Positions 48,279 to 58,485 are shown, counted from the stretch's first letter. The stretch is DNA of 64,000 nt from Thermoanaerobaculia bacterium (GCA_030431255.1 JAUIJL010000016.1:124001-188000), one strand, 5' to 3'. Notes: generated by a model not told the origin, from the sequence alone. Translations and numbers: made by a program.

Positions 48279-49014
48279 GCCCAGCTTGGCCGACGGTTTA
48301 CGGCAGCTGGGTCGTGAATCCGCCAGCCATCCTACGCACCTCGATCTGCTGGCCCTTGCGATGGATGAGCTCGACCGCGATCGACAGGGGCTGCTGGAGG
48401 ATCATCTGCTTGAGTGCGAGCCGTGCCGGCAACGATTCAAAGACCTGCAATGCTTGCCGGAGGAGCCCTTTGGCTCCGATCAAGCTCCCTCAGAGAAGCG
48501 AGTAGATGAGCTTTGGGAGTCCTTACAGTCGCGAGTGGCTGAGGAGAAGAAGCTCAAGTCGGCACCCGGCCCCTTTAGATATTTGGCCGCTGCGGCTTCA
48601 CTCACTCTTATGTGTGGAGCTTTTTGGATTGGGCAATGGACGGGCGAGGTCGAGAGGCCTACGGTGGTAGCAGTGACGGCTCTCAGCCCTGCTCATCTCA
48701 CCAGAGCCGAGTCGGCCACAGATTCCGTCAATTGTCCGGATCCATCTGAAGGCTCCAAATCGTTTGTGTTGCTGTTGCCGGTGGAGCCCGAAGGCGCCAC
48801 GGCTCCGTACGATGTGGTGATCAAAATCGGCGGAATGCCCGAATCCGAAGAGAGATTGAAGTTTGAAGGGGTCCGGGCGCATGGATTGGGCCAGCTGGCG
48901 ATTCAGATTCCCTTCGACCTTCTTCCGGACGGCGACCACGCGATCGAGGTCGAATCGACGGAGGGATCCCCCACCCGATTCGAGCTGCGGGTCAATTGTC
49001 GCCGCGGCCGCTGA
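48265..49014 (+). CDS. Zinc-finger anti-sigma factor, transmembrane
   Basis: HLLECEPCRQRF zf-HC2-like motif; hydrophobic YLAAAASLTLMCGAFWIGQW; overlaps the sigma gene. Confidence 0.78.
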   Translation: METRKPSLADGLRQLGRESASHPTHLDLLALAMDELDRDRQGLLEDHLLECEPCRQRFKDLQCLPEEPFGSDQAPSEKRVDELWESLQSRVAEEKKLKSAPGPFRYLAAAASLTLMCGAFWIGQWTGEVERPTVVAVTALSPAHLTRAESATDSVNCPDPSEGSKSFVLLLPVEPEGATAPYDVVIKIGGMPESEERLKFEGVRAHGLGQLAIQIPFDLLPDGDHAIEVESTEGSPTRFELRVNCRRGR

Positions 49015-49045
49015 GGTGGATGCCGTCCGCTTTGAGCTCCACAGT

Positions 49046-51790
49046 ATGTCCAAAACGACACGCTTTTGGATCGGATTGCTGTGTTTGGCGACAGTCGCGG
49101 CCACGGCTTGCCGTTTTAAGCCGGAGTTGGGTCACGAAAACAGCCCCAACGAGAAAGAGTCCAAAAAAACCGCGACTCTTGAGCAAGGTGGTGCGGGGTC
49201 GAGCGCTTCTGGACCGGCACAGAGTCCGGAAACAAAAGAGAAACGTCTCGAAGAGCTGAGCGAGGCAGTCGCCCGGGCGAGAACGGCGGGTGATCCAAGG
49301 GGGCTGGCCGACAGCCTGGAGCGATTCGGAGCCCGGTCGGCGGCAACCGGTGAGTCCGAGACCGCTGTAGAGAGTTATGAAGAAGCTCTCTCGATCTATC
49401 GTCAGCTGGGATTAGCCGAGGGCGAGCTCCGCTGCTACCGGTGGCTGGCGAGGCTCCACAGGATTTCCGGAGATGTCGGGGAAGCCTTGGAGAGTTACCG
49501 ACGGGCGTATTCCCTGGCTGAGGAGTTGGGAGATCCTGTCCGCCAAGGGCTCGCTGTCAACGGCTGGGCGGTTTTGAACGATCAAATCGGTGATCTCGGA
49601 TCGGCGGTGGTGGGTTTCGAGGAAGCGCTTGGACTTTTCCTAGAGTCGAATGCGGAGGCGGAAACCGCTTTGGCGAGCACGAACCTGGCGGCCACTCTCG
49701 CCCAGCTCGGACAATCCGCCCGGGCCATGGACCTTCTGACCGATGCCATAGACGTCTATCGAACACTCGAAGATCGCGAGGGGCAGGTCTCCGTTTGGCT
49801 CCAGGTGGGTTGGTTATATTTTCTCGACGGTGAGCTGAGCCGTGCCAAAACGGCGTTGTTGGAAGCCGAGCGTTTGGTGACTCCGGAGATGAGCCCAGGG
49901 CTGCGAGCCGGCATCCAAGGGCGCCTCGGAACGGTTTTTCTCGCTGAGCAAGAGTGGGAGCGTGCCGAGAATCAGTATCTCGCCGCGATAAAAACAGGCC
50001 GGGATCACGGTTTGTCGAGCAGCCTTGCCTACTCACTGGTCAATCTTTGCCGTTGGCATGTGATTTCGGAACAGGCGCTGAAAGGCGAGGAGACTTGCGA
50101 TCGGGCGGTGTCGGCTGCCCGAGAAGCCGGCAACGAAGGAGCTTTGGCGAGCTCTCACCTTTGGCGAGCACATCGCTATCGAGAGGCCGGTGTGCCGGCA
50201 ATGGCGATGCGTGACGCCATGTCGGCCGTGAGCTCGCTGGAAAAGATGGGTTTGCGGGTTCCGGGGCGCCGAGGTAGATCTCAATATGCGTCTGAACGAT
50301 CCGCCTATTTCGACTTGGTGGTCGAGCTCGCCATGGAGCTCGGACGTACAGGGGAAGCCTTGGCGGCCAGTGACCGTCTCCGCAGCCAAGGACTGGCCGA
50401 AGCCTTGATGAAGATTAGAGATCCCATTTCCGGCGGTGGGCATACCGAAGCCCGGCGGTTGCTGTTGCAGATGGCCGACCTTCAAGGCGCTGCTCAAGCG
50501 GAGCGGGCTCTGGGAGAAAGCGGCGACGATGTCGAACGGCGGTTGAGGGAAACCTATGCGGCTTATGAGCGTCTACACCGTCCGGATGCCCAGCTGGTGC
50601 CTCAGAGGTTGGAAGCTCTAGGAAGCAAAATCGTCGAGCCGAGCCGATGGTTGGAAACAAGATCGGACGATCCTTTGGTGATCGTCTTCGGGATCGGCGA
50701 ACGAAAATCCTTCGTCTGGACCGTTGAGAAGAGCGGAATTCACGGGCACCGTCTAGAGGTGTCGACAAAGGAGCTCGAGTCCTTGGCTTCCGGTTTTCTA
50801 AGATATCTGTCCGATGCCCGAGGTTGGATCCACGCCAGGCATCGCACGGCTTTGGGCCGTGCTCTTTTCGATGCGCTGCTATTGCCGATCTCCGATCGAA
50901 TGACCCGAGAGCGAAGGCTGATCATCGTTCCCGACGGGAGCTTACGTTCGATTCCTTTTGCAGCCTTACCCTTTCCGGGCGGCGGGTCGGAGGCCGGGGA
51001 AACATATCTGATCGAAAAGCACGAGATCGTCCAGGCTCCCTCCCTGGGGTTGCTGACGGCTCTCGGAGCAAGGCAGAAATCGGCCGCGAGAAAGCGAATC
51101 GGAGTGATTGCCGATCCGGTTTACGGTCCCTCGGATCCACGTTGGCCGAAGGACAGACCACCGGCGCCGAGCCAAGAAGAGTTTGCTCGCCTCGAAGGCG
51201 CGGTGCGGGAGATTGAGGCCATCAGAATCATGTTGGGTGCCGAATCCGGGGAATGGGCCACCGGCTATGAGGCCTCTGCGGCGGCGATTCGAGAGGGTAC
51301 CTTGGACCTCTCCGAATTCGCGATTCTTCATTTCGCCGTTCATGGGAGTCTGGACTCGGAGCGTCCCGAGCTTTCTGCTCTCGTTCTTTCCCAATACGAC
51401 CGATTCGGTCGCCCTGTTGACGCGTTTCTTCGGGTCGGAGATATTTTCTTCTTGGATCTCAAGGCCCAGTTGGTGGTGGCCGGGGCTTGCCGTACGGGGT
51501 TGGGAGGCACTTTTAGAAGCCAGGCTCTCAGTGCCTTTGCCCAAGCTTTCATGGCGGCGGGCGCATCTCAAGTCTTGGTCAGCCATTGGTTGGTAGACGA
51601 TCAAGCCACTTCTATGCTGATGACCCGGTTCTACGACTACCTGACTCAAGAGGGTTATCGGCCCGGCGCAGCACTTAGGCGAGCTCAACGGGATTTGTTG
51701 AAGGATCCCCGTTTTCGTCGTCCCTACTTTTGGGCGCCGTTTGTGCTCCAAGGCGACGGTTCGAGCCTTCGCTTGCCGGGCTTTGGTTGA
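49046..51790 (+). CDS. TPR-CHAT domain protease with N-terminal signal/lipoprotein-like sequence
   Basis: Tandem TPRs; CHAT motifs FAILHFAVHGSLDSE (His) and LVVAGACRTGLGGTF (Cys); WIGLLCLATVAATAC N-terminus. Confidence 0.88.
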   Translation: MSKTTRFWIGLLCLATVAATACRFKPELGHENSPNEKESKKTATLEQGGAGSSASGPAQSPETKEKRLEELSEAVARARTAGDPRGLADSLERFGARSAATGESETAVESYEEALSIYRQLGLAEGELRCYRWLARLHRISGDVGEALESYRRAYSLAEELGDPVRQGLAVNGWAVLNDQIGDLGSAVVGFEEALGLFLESNAEAETALASTNLAATLAQLGQSARAMDLLTDAIDVYRTLEDREGQVSVWLQVGWLYFLDGELSRAKTALLEAERLVTPEMSPGLRAGIQGRLGTVFLAEQEWERAENQYLAAIKTGRDHGLSSSLAYSLVNLCRWHVISEQALKGEETCDRAVSAAREAGNEGALASSHLWRAHRYREAGVPAMAMRDAMSAVSSLEKMGLRVPGRRGRSQYASERSAYFDLVVELAMELGRTGEALAASDRLRSQGLAEALMKIRDPISGGGHTEARRLLLQMADLQGAAQAERALGESGDDVERRLRETYAAYERLHRPDAQLVPQRLEALGSKIVEPSRWLETRSDDPLVIVFGIGERKSFVWTVEKSGIHGHRLEVSTKELESLASGFLRYLSDARGWIHARHRTALGRALFDALLLPISDRMTRERRLIIVPDGSLRSIPFAALPFPGGGSEAGETYLIEKHEIVQAPSLGLLTALGARQKSAARKRIGVIADPVYGPSDPRWPKDRPPAPSQEEFARLEGAVREIEAIRIMLGAESGEWATGYEASAAAIREGTLDLSEFAILHFAVHGSLDSERPELSALVLSQYDRFGRPVDAFLRVGDIFFLDLKAQLVVAGACRTGLGGTFRSQALSAFAQAFMAAGASQVLVSHWLVDDQATSMLMTRFYDYLTQEGYRPGAALRRAQRDLLKDPRFRRPYFWAPFVLQGDGSSLRLPGFG

Positions 51791-51819
51791 GCGATCGTCT
51801 GAACAATTCGCCGACACCG

Positions 51820-52035
51820 GTGTCTAAGAAGAAAACAACGCCTCGGTCGGTCGACTCGACCGCCGTCTACGAAAACGTTTACTTCTTGGAGGAAGATGTG
51901 TCTTCAGACCTCTTGTTTTCGAGCATGCCCGGCCCACTCCTAAACGACCCGCCGCCAGATCCGCCTGTCGATCAAAACACGGGTGACAAAAATCCCGAAT
52001 CCAAAGGGGCCAAGATCAAGAAAAAGAAGCCCTGA
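51820..52035 (+). CDS. Small uncharacterised protein
   Basis: ~71 aa from GTG 51820 (VSKKKTTPRSVDSTAVYENVYFLEEDVSSDLLFSSMPGPLLNDPPPDPPVDQNTGDKNPESKGAKIKKKKP), between the CHAT and caspase genes in the same orientation. Confidence 0.5.
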   Translation: MSKKKTTPRSVDSTAVYENVYFLEEDVSSDLLFSSMPGPLLNDPPPDPPVDQNTGDKNPESKGAKIKKKKP

Positions 52036-52191
52036 TTCGCTGGGCTGCTAAGCCACAGGATAAGAGAGCCCAAGAAATTTTCGATTTTTTGGGCGCCTCT
52101 CTGAACATTCCGGCTCGATTGGACTCTATCGGTAGCAAAGATTCCGCAGTTGTCAGAATCGAAAGATGGCCGAGAGTCCGAGGGAGCTGAG

Positions 52192-53184
52192 ATGAGATCG
52201 TTTGATCGTGGTTTTGCCGTCGTCGTCGGGATCAAGTCGTATGAGCATGTTGGTGTCCTTGACGATGCCGTTTTAAGGGACGCTGCTGATCTGGCCGAGG
52301 TGCTCCGTGACCCGGATCGTTGTGCGTATCCAATTGAGCAAGTTCGACACCTCCGGGATCGCCTAGCCACGGCGGATGCCGTCCGTCGGGACCTGCGTTG
52401 GCTTGCGGAGGTCACGGGTCCCGACGATACGGCGGTGTTCTTCTTCTCCGGTCACGGCTTCCGGGCTCGACGAGCCGACGGCAACGGGTGGGCCAATGCC
52501 CTGGTCGCGGTGGACGGAAACCCGGCGGATTTTCCCACCGGATTGATCGAAGAACGAGAGCTGACGGAGCTTTTAAGAGGGATTCGAGCGGGCCGGTTGC
52601 TGGTGATCCTCGACGCATGTTTTGCGGCCGGCGTCGGTGAGATCAAAGACGTCGTGGTGGACAGCGACTTGATCAAATCCGGATTCGACGAGTCTTTTTA
52701 CGAACGACTCGGCCACGGCAAGGGGCGGGTTTTGATCGCGTCGAGCCGAGCCGAGGAAGGGTCCTATTTCGCCAAGGACGGACGGCACAGCAGATTCAGT
52801 CATCACCTCCTGGAAGCTTTGGAAAAGGGCGTGGACGGAGACACCGAGATCGTCGGTGTTCTCGACCTGTTCCGGCATCTTTCAGTCGCGGTCCGGGAAC
52901 ACGATCCCAGCCGGCCCCAGCATCCGGTCTTAAAGGCGGAAGTGGAAGACAACTTCGCCATCGCCATGGCACCGCGGCGCTCACAAGCAGATCTCGAACG
53001 CGATCGATCTTCGAAATCTTCGGTGAACGAATCGGAACGTAGGCGGTCCAGAGACTCGGGAAGTGGCTCGAATATAGGCGTGCAGAACAACGACAGCAAT
53101 ATCGGTGTTCAAAACAACACGACCAACAATACCGGGCCGCAGATTGGATCGATCTCGGGCGGTGCCAACTTCAACTTCGGCTGA
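52192..53184 (+). CDS. Caspase-family (C14-like) protease with N/G-rich repeat C-terminal tail
   Basis: FAVVVGIKSYEH...DAADLAEVL; FFFSGHGF (His); LLVILDACFAAG (Cys); C-term SNIGVQNNDSNIGVQNNTTNNTGPQIGSISGGANFNFG. Confidence 0.88.
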   Translation: MRSFDRGFAVVVGIKSYEHVGVLDDAVLRDAADLAEVLRDPDRCAYPIEQVRHLRDRLATADAVRRDLRWLAEVTGPDDTAVFFFSGHGFRARRADGNGWANALVAVDGNPADFPTGLIEERELTELLRGIRAGRLLVILDACFAAGVGEIKDVVVDSDLIKSGFDESFYERLGHGKGRVLIASSRAEEGSYFAKDGRHSRFSHHLLEALEKGVDGDTEIVGVLDLFRHLSVAVREHDPSRPQHPVLKAEVEDNFAIAMAPRRSQADLERDRSSKSSVNESERRRSRDSGSGSNIGVQNNDSNIGVQNNTTNNTGPQIGSISGGANFNFG

Positions 53185-53192
53185 GGCGGCAC

Positions 53193-56120
53193 ATGTCCAC
53201 CCTAGACAGGCAAGTGGAACCAATCACTCCGACCATTTCCGAGCAAGCCGATGGAAACGGTATCGATCCGGATGATCAGCAGGACTTGTCTGAGTCGGAA
53301 GAGGGGCAGAAGTCTGCTGATCAGGGAGCTGAGGATTTGCCGCTCAATCAGGCGGAGGGAGATCCTCCACAGCAAGACCCGACTCAGGAGCAGACATCTC
53401 AGGACTTGCCGGGAGAGCCGCATCCGAGCCGGAGCATTCTCGAAGATGTGGAGGTTCCTGAGAGCTTCGACGCTCAGGGTCCCAAGTCCTCGTTCGACGA
53501 CCGAGATGTGGGTCGATTCGGGGCGCACATCGAGGATGTCAAGGACGGTGTCCATATTTATCTGGACGGTAGAGGCTCGGGCAAGGAAACCCATCAGCCG
53601 GACAGCGCGGATCCCACTGATGAGCTGAGCCAATTCGAGCTCGAATTCGAGCCGCTACAGAAAGAGATCGACGAGCTGATGCCGGTCCTTTTGAAAGACC
53701 GGTGGCTGATCTTGTTCAGTCGTGATCCGGAAGTCGCGGACTCGTACGCTCACCGTTTGGCCCGCGAGCCCGAGTTCGAGACGGATTTTGCCCGCCGAAT
53801 GCTGCAATTGAATCCGGAAGCAGGTTGCAAGATTCGGCACTGCTCCCAATTGTTGAGCAAGGAGATAGCTCCGGACCAAGAAAGCAGGTTAGTCGTCGTC
53901 TCAGCCTCTTCCGAGTTCGGAGGGAATCCGGTCGAATTCGTTCGCTCGCTTGTAGCCGGCCAGAAGAGCTCCCAGAGCAATCTTCGTAGAAAGTTGGCCC
54001 TGCGAAAGAGCTATTGGATCGTTGCAACGGATATCGAGATAGCAGACGAATCCGGAAGGTTGCGACGATATGAGGAGATCGATTTCTTGTCTCCCTGGTT
54101 ACGGGATCTGTATCCAACCAAGTGGGAGGATCTGTGCGGCCAAATAGAGGCCCAGCGAAACGACGATCAATGGCCGAAGGAGGCAATCCAGTTTTTTCGC
54201 ACCTGCCGCGGCTTCTTCCGCCAGGAGCGCCTGGAAGAGGCCATTAAAGAAAGGGCTGCCAAAAGCGCAGAGCAGCTTCAGATGGCTCGCAGAGAGGAAA
54301 TCGGCTTCGAAAGGCTTCTCGAAACCGAAAAGAGAATCGAAGCGGTGATTCACTTTATCGTGACGTTCTTTCCCGAAGTCGAGGTACTGGATTTTGATCG
54401 GTTGGTGGGGGAGCTGATCAAGGATTGCAAAGAGTCGGATCGAGTGGAGTCCGCTAAAGGCATGGCCTGGCGAGAACAGGGCAAGACCTATCCGGAGCTC
54501 TGGCAAGAAAACCGCTCTCGATTGTTGAGCTCCTGTGGTGTCGTGACCATGCCGCCGAACGCGTCGAAGATCGGGACACGAGCGTCCAACCGAAGTGCCC
54601 CAACGGTGGACTATCGAGACCCGGAAGCCAGACAGCTGCTGAGGGATTTCTTTTGGGCCCAAGGCCACACCTTCTTTTTGGAGCAGCTGGACAAGCTGGA
54701 GACCGGCCTTCTCTTCGATCCCAGCAGGGCGGTCAGAACGGGTCTTTCGAAAATCGTAGCCGAAACCGCGGATGCTTATCCCGAGCATTTCGGAAGCGCA
54801 TGGCTGAGGCGAATGCACAATTCCTTGGCCGGAGACGAGCGGATTCAGGGACAACAGGACCAGCGGTTGGTGCGAGCCCTGGAGGCCTTGGTCAGAGCAC
54901 TGCTTCAGCGAAAACAATCGAGCCGGATCGTGGGCCGCTTTTTCGGCGATCTAGAGTCACAGCGGCCGGCCCTACACATCAAGCTGACCCGTGCCGTCCG
55001 ACTCGTGGAGAATTTCGATCCGCTCGTCGGCTGGCGAAAGATTCTTTCCAAATCGCCCCTTTTCCCGGTCGTTCCAGGAGCCGACTTCGGAAACGGGGTC
55101 GGGAGCTCGTTGAAAACGGCCGAGGGACGGGCGGTGGCCGTGATTTCGGATCTGGTGGATTATCTCGAAGAGCCACAGATCGACGAGCATACCGTCTTGG
55201 CAAGTATGTTCGATTGGACAGCCATCTCGGGCCAGGAGGGGGTTCGCTTCCGAGCATTCTCCGTGCTTCTAGTGCTTCGGCTGGGATGGCGAATAAGCCT
55301 TGTGGGTCGCGTAGACACCCGGGACGAAGCACGGGCGGGCGGCGGGTTGAGGCTTCCCGACGACGAACGGGTCGATCGATGGATCAGAGGGTTCTTGGGA
55401 CCCGGCGGGCAAAAGATTCACCGTGATTGGATCGCAACGCTTTGGCATTCCGCGTTCAGCGAGGTCATCAATCTGTTTATCGCCGGCGAAAGAAGCCGCA
55501 TATTGAAAAACGTTTTGGCGAAGGATCCGATGCTGGGCGGCGAGTCGGCACCGCCGAGCCGAGAGAGACTCGAAGGCGAGCTGAGGAAGATCCACTTTTT
55601 TCTCGAGTGGCAGATCTACCGAGTTTGGATCGGGATTTGCGTCGAGCATTGGTTGTTGGGTAGCGCCCTGATCGGGCACCTGGGGAAGCGTGCGAATACC
55701 TTGAGGGGAGAGCTCGGAGAAGATTGGTTGCAGATCTGGAAAACCTCGACAACCGAATCGTACCAACTCTTTCAAGCCGTGGTGACCGCGGATTGGTGGA
55801 TCCGGTTGGATGGCTTCGCCACCCTAACCGAGGGCGACGACGCTGTGAAGGCGGTGGCCTTGCTCGAAAGTCTTCCGAAGGTGATCGCCAATAGCCTGGG
55901 GTCCGCCAATTTACGCGTAGCGAGGCAGCATTGGCTGTTCATGGCCAAAGCCACACGCAAGATCCGTTCGGCATTGAAACGGGAGCTTCGATTGAAAAGA
56001 GGTGCCGAGCGGCGCCGAATCGAGGAGTCCCTGGCAGGGCTCTCCGCTCGGCTCGGCGCACTGAAGCAACTCGAAAAAGCCTGCAGAGGGGCGGGGAGAA
56101 AGAAAATCCATGCAAGGTAA
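53193..56120 (+). CDS. Large uncharacterised protein, possible degenerate (P-loop-lacking) STAND-like protein
   Basis: DRWLILFSRDPEVADSYAHRL in a Walker A-like position without GxxxxGK; RLVVVSASSEFGGNPVEFVRSL; LRKSYWIVATDIEIA. Long helical C-terminus. Confidence 0.55.
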   Translation: MSTLDRQVEPITPTISEQADGNGIDPDDQQDLSESEEGQKSADQGAEDLPLNQAEGDPPQQDPTQEQTSQDLPGEPHPSRSILEDVEVPESFDAQGPKSSFDDRDVGRFGAHIEDVKDGVHIYLDGRGSGKETHQPDSADPTDELSQFELEFEPLQKEIDELMPVLLKDRWLILFSRDPEVADSYAHRLAREPEFETDFARRMLQLNPEAGCKIRHCSQLLSKEIAPDQESRLVVVSASSEFGGNPVEFVRSLVAGQKSSQSNLRRKLALRKSYWIVATDIEIADESGRLRRYEEIDFLSPWLRDLYPTKWEDLCGQIEAQRNDDQWPKEAIQFFRTCRGFFRQERLEEAIKERAAKSAEQLQMARREEIGFERLLETEKRIEAVIHFIVTFFPEVEVLDFDRLVGELIKDCKESDRVESAKGMAWREQGKTYPELWQENRSRLLSSCGVVTMPPNASKIGTRASNRSAPTVDYRDPEARQLLRDFFWAQGHTFFLEQLDKLETGLLFDPSRAVRTGLSKIVAETADAYPEHFGSAWLRRMHNSLAGDERIQGQQDQRLVRALEALVRALLQRKQSSRIVGRFFGDLESQRPALHIKLTRAVRLVENFDPLVGWRKILSKSPLFPVVPGADFGNGVGSSLKTAEGRAVAVISDLVDYLEEPQIDEHTVLASMFDWTAISGQEGVRFRAFSVLLVLRLGWRISLVGRVDTRDEARAGGGLRLPDDERVDRWIRGFLGPGGQKIHRDWIATLWHSAFSEVINLFIAGERSRILKNVLAKDPMLGGESAPPSRERLEGELRKIHFFLEWQIYRVWIGICVEHWLLGSALIGHLGKRANTLRGELGEDWLQIWKTSTTESYQLFQAVVTADWWIRLDGFATLTEGDDAVKAVALLESLPKVIANSLGSANLRVARQHWLFMAKATRKIRSALKRELRLKRGAERRRIEESLAGLSARLGALKQLEKACRGAGRKKIHAR

Positions 56121-58485
56121 CTCGCTGGCTAAAATCCTTTATCAGGTCGATTCCAAGAAGGCGGCGGAGCCGTGTGAGGGGTGCCGTGTGGTGATCGTGG
56201 ACAAGCTTTCTGGGCGGATCCACGAGAAGAAACCTTTGCTGTCCTTTAGAAAAGAGCTGCGATATTTCAGGGTTTTCAGTCGCTCTCTCGCGGTGGAAGG
56301 AAAGGGGCCCCGCTGTGAAATTCAGGGTGGCAGCTTCGATCAGCGCCTGGAGCTCGACCTCTTGTATCGAGCCCGGTGTCCCGCGGGCGAGGAAGAGCGA
56401 GTGGCCAAGTCCCTCGGATTGGGTAGCCGGCCTGATTTGGAGCTGAATCGTTGGCTTCAAAAGCGATTGGAGGAGTTCTTGGCCGAGCAGGGAACGCCGG
56501 AAGAGGTCTACTCCGGTTTTTCTCGATTGCATCGTGAGGCGGAACGACGGCTTTCTCAATTGGCTTTGAGTGAGCTGGGTCTGAGCTTGCAAGTGCAGAT
56601 TCAAAGGCGGGGCGGTGAGATGCCCGAGCGTGTGGACATCCAAATTCAGGATCTCGGTGTGCACGCAAAGGACTCCGACGAGTTGGTCAAGATCAGCCTC
56701 GAAGCACAGCTGGAGGTCTCGGATTCCGCGGCCGTCTTGAGGCATGCTGCGACCCCCGAGGACTGGCGGCAACGTCTGGGGGAGACGGTCCGGCGCTTCA
56801 TTGCCACCCAAGTGGGCCTGCATGAGCTGACCTACGAGCTGCGGACGGGCCTTCGTCGGCGTCTTCAACTTCACTTGGACGAGTTTTTGCTGGAGCCGGC
56901 CGGGCGGCGACTCGGTTTCCTACGTTTGGCGGCGGAAATCCCCGCGAGCTCGGCGGTGGAGCATCTAAGACTGGAACACGCCGTAGTCTGCGATATCCGA
57001 GGGTCGATTCATCAGATTCGGGTCCAGCACGTATTGCAGCTCAAGCTACAGGATTTGGGGAAGTTTCGAGTTTCGGGAATCGAGGATCTCGACGGTTGGC
57101 TTCGGGAGCGTCTCGACGCCACGACCCGCGGAGTGCTGTTTGAGAAGTCTTTTCGGGATCTGCTGGTGGACTTCGCCCCCGGGGAAAGCGGGGGCCCCGG
57201 GCAATTGAGAAGCCTGACCGAGACACAGGTCGATCGGATAGGTTATGCCCTCCAGCAGATGACGGTGATTCCGGATCTCGAGCCTTTGAAATGGAAAGAC
57301 GGCCTCTCGATCGAGCTGGAAGGGGTTTTTGCCACCTTGGATTCCCGGGTCGAGGTCGGCATCGGGCTGGTCGTCGACGGACGAATCCCGGATATCTTCA
57401 TTCCCCATTTGGATCGATATCTAGATCCGCAAGCTGCCAAAGAGCTGATGGAGGACATCAAGAAGAAAGCGACCGAAACGCTGGCGGTTCAGCTGCACGG
57501 TTTGAGCCCGGAGCGGATCTACATGAGGTGGTTTCGCTCGGATCGCCCCGGCGAGGAGGGAGTGCTGGACATCCTCCACAGGGCGGTTTCGTCCGCCCTG
57601 ACCGAGGGCTTCGGGTTCGCACAGCCCCGGATCGTGATCAAACCGTTGGAGACCGAGCTCACGCAGCGAGTCGAAGCGTTGATGTCCCGGCTCTATCCTT
57701 TGACGGTGACCGTCTATCCACTGGGTGGAAAAGGACAGAGGGAGCCCGTAACGCTCACCACCAACGTAGAGATCTTGAGGGTTCACCTGGACGGCTGGCA
57801 CGTGTTTCGGTCTCGACAATTCGAATCGATCTCAGAGGAAATCGACGAGATCTTGAGAGTCCTGAGGGAAGAGATCGAAGCGACCCTCAGCACCATTCCC
57901 AGCGAATTTCTGCAGTACGTCGATCGCGGTGACCACCTGACTCTGCGGCAGGTCCTCGACACCACCTGCGAGACCATTTCCCGTTCGTTCGGTTTGGAGA
58001 TCGCCTTTACGGGATTTCAACGGCAGAAGACGATCACAGAAACCCAGAAGATCCTTCTGCTGGAGCAGGAAGTCGGGAAGGAAACACAATTACAGCTCGA
58101 TGCAGGGGAGAAGCGAAGGAATGCCCGTCTTCGACAGCTGGAGCAACAGCTCACGACCGAAGAGCAGCTGTCCCAAGATCTGGCCCAAGAGCTCAAGCTT
58201 CTTCTCGATCGAAAGAAAGAGTTTCTCAAGGACGGTGTGGAGCCGGAAGACGAGGAGTATCAGGCGATCCAGGAGCGAATCGCAGAAATTCGGGCAGATC
58301 TATCTCCCGCGGAGATAGAAAAGCGCCACGATCCCCTCGATCATCTCAACGAGAAGCAACGATCCTCATTGAGGTTAGAGGAATACGGTGTCGACAAGAG
58401 CCGAAGCGCAGCAGGGTTGACCACCGGCCGCCGAAAGCCGATCGCACTGCCCGCGTCCGGGGGCAACGGAGGTGGTGGTGCATAA
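56110..58485 (+). CDS. Uncharacterised protein with repeated SPFH/band-7-like segments and C-terminal coiled coil
   Basis: Three related segments around KISLEAQLEVSD..., RVQHVLQLKLQDLGKFRVSG... and SIELEGVFATLDSRVEVGIGL..., then a charged Gln/Glu-rich coiled-coil-like C-terminus. Confidence 0.5.
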   Translation: MQGNSLAKILYQVDSKKAAEPCEGCRVVIVDKLSGRIHEKKPLLSFRKELRYFRVFSRSLAVEGKGPRCEIQGGSFDQRLELDLLYRARCPAGEEERVAKSLGLGSRPDLELNRWLQKRLEEFLAEQGTPEEVYSGFSRLHREAERRLSQLALSELGLSLQVQIQRRGGEMPERVDIQIQDLGVHAKDSDELVKISLEAQLEVSDSAAVLRHAATPEDWRQRLGETVRRFIATQVGLHELTYELRTGLRRRLQLHLDEFLLEPAGRRLGFLRLAAEIPASSAVEHLRLEHAVVCDIRGSIHQIRVQHVLQLKLQDLGKFRVSGIEDLDGWLRERLDATTRGVLFEKSFRDLLVDFAPGESGGPGQLRSLTETQVDRIGYALQQMTVIPDLEPLKWKDGLSIELEGVFATLDSRVEVGIGLVVDGRIPDIFIPHLDRYLDPQAAKELMEDIKKKATETLAVQLHGLSPERIYMRWFRSDRPGEEGVLDILHRAVSSALTEGFGFAQPRIVIKPLETELTQRVEALMSRLYPLTVTVYPLGGKGQREPVTLTTNVEILRVHLDGWHVFRSRQFESISEEIDEILRVLREEIEATLSTIPSEFLQYVDRGDHLTLRQVLDTTCETISRSFGLEIAFTGFQRQKTITETQKILLLEQEVGKETQLQLDAGEKRRNARLRQLEQQLTTEEQLSQDLAQELKLLLDRKKEFLKDGVEPEDEEYQAIQERIAEIRADLSPAEIEKRHDPLDHLNEKQRSSLRLEEYGVDKSRSAAGLTTGRRKPIALPASGGNGGGGA

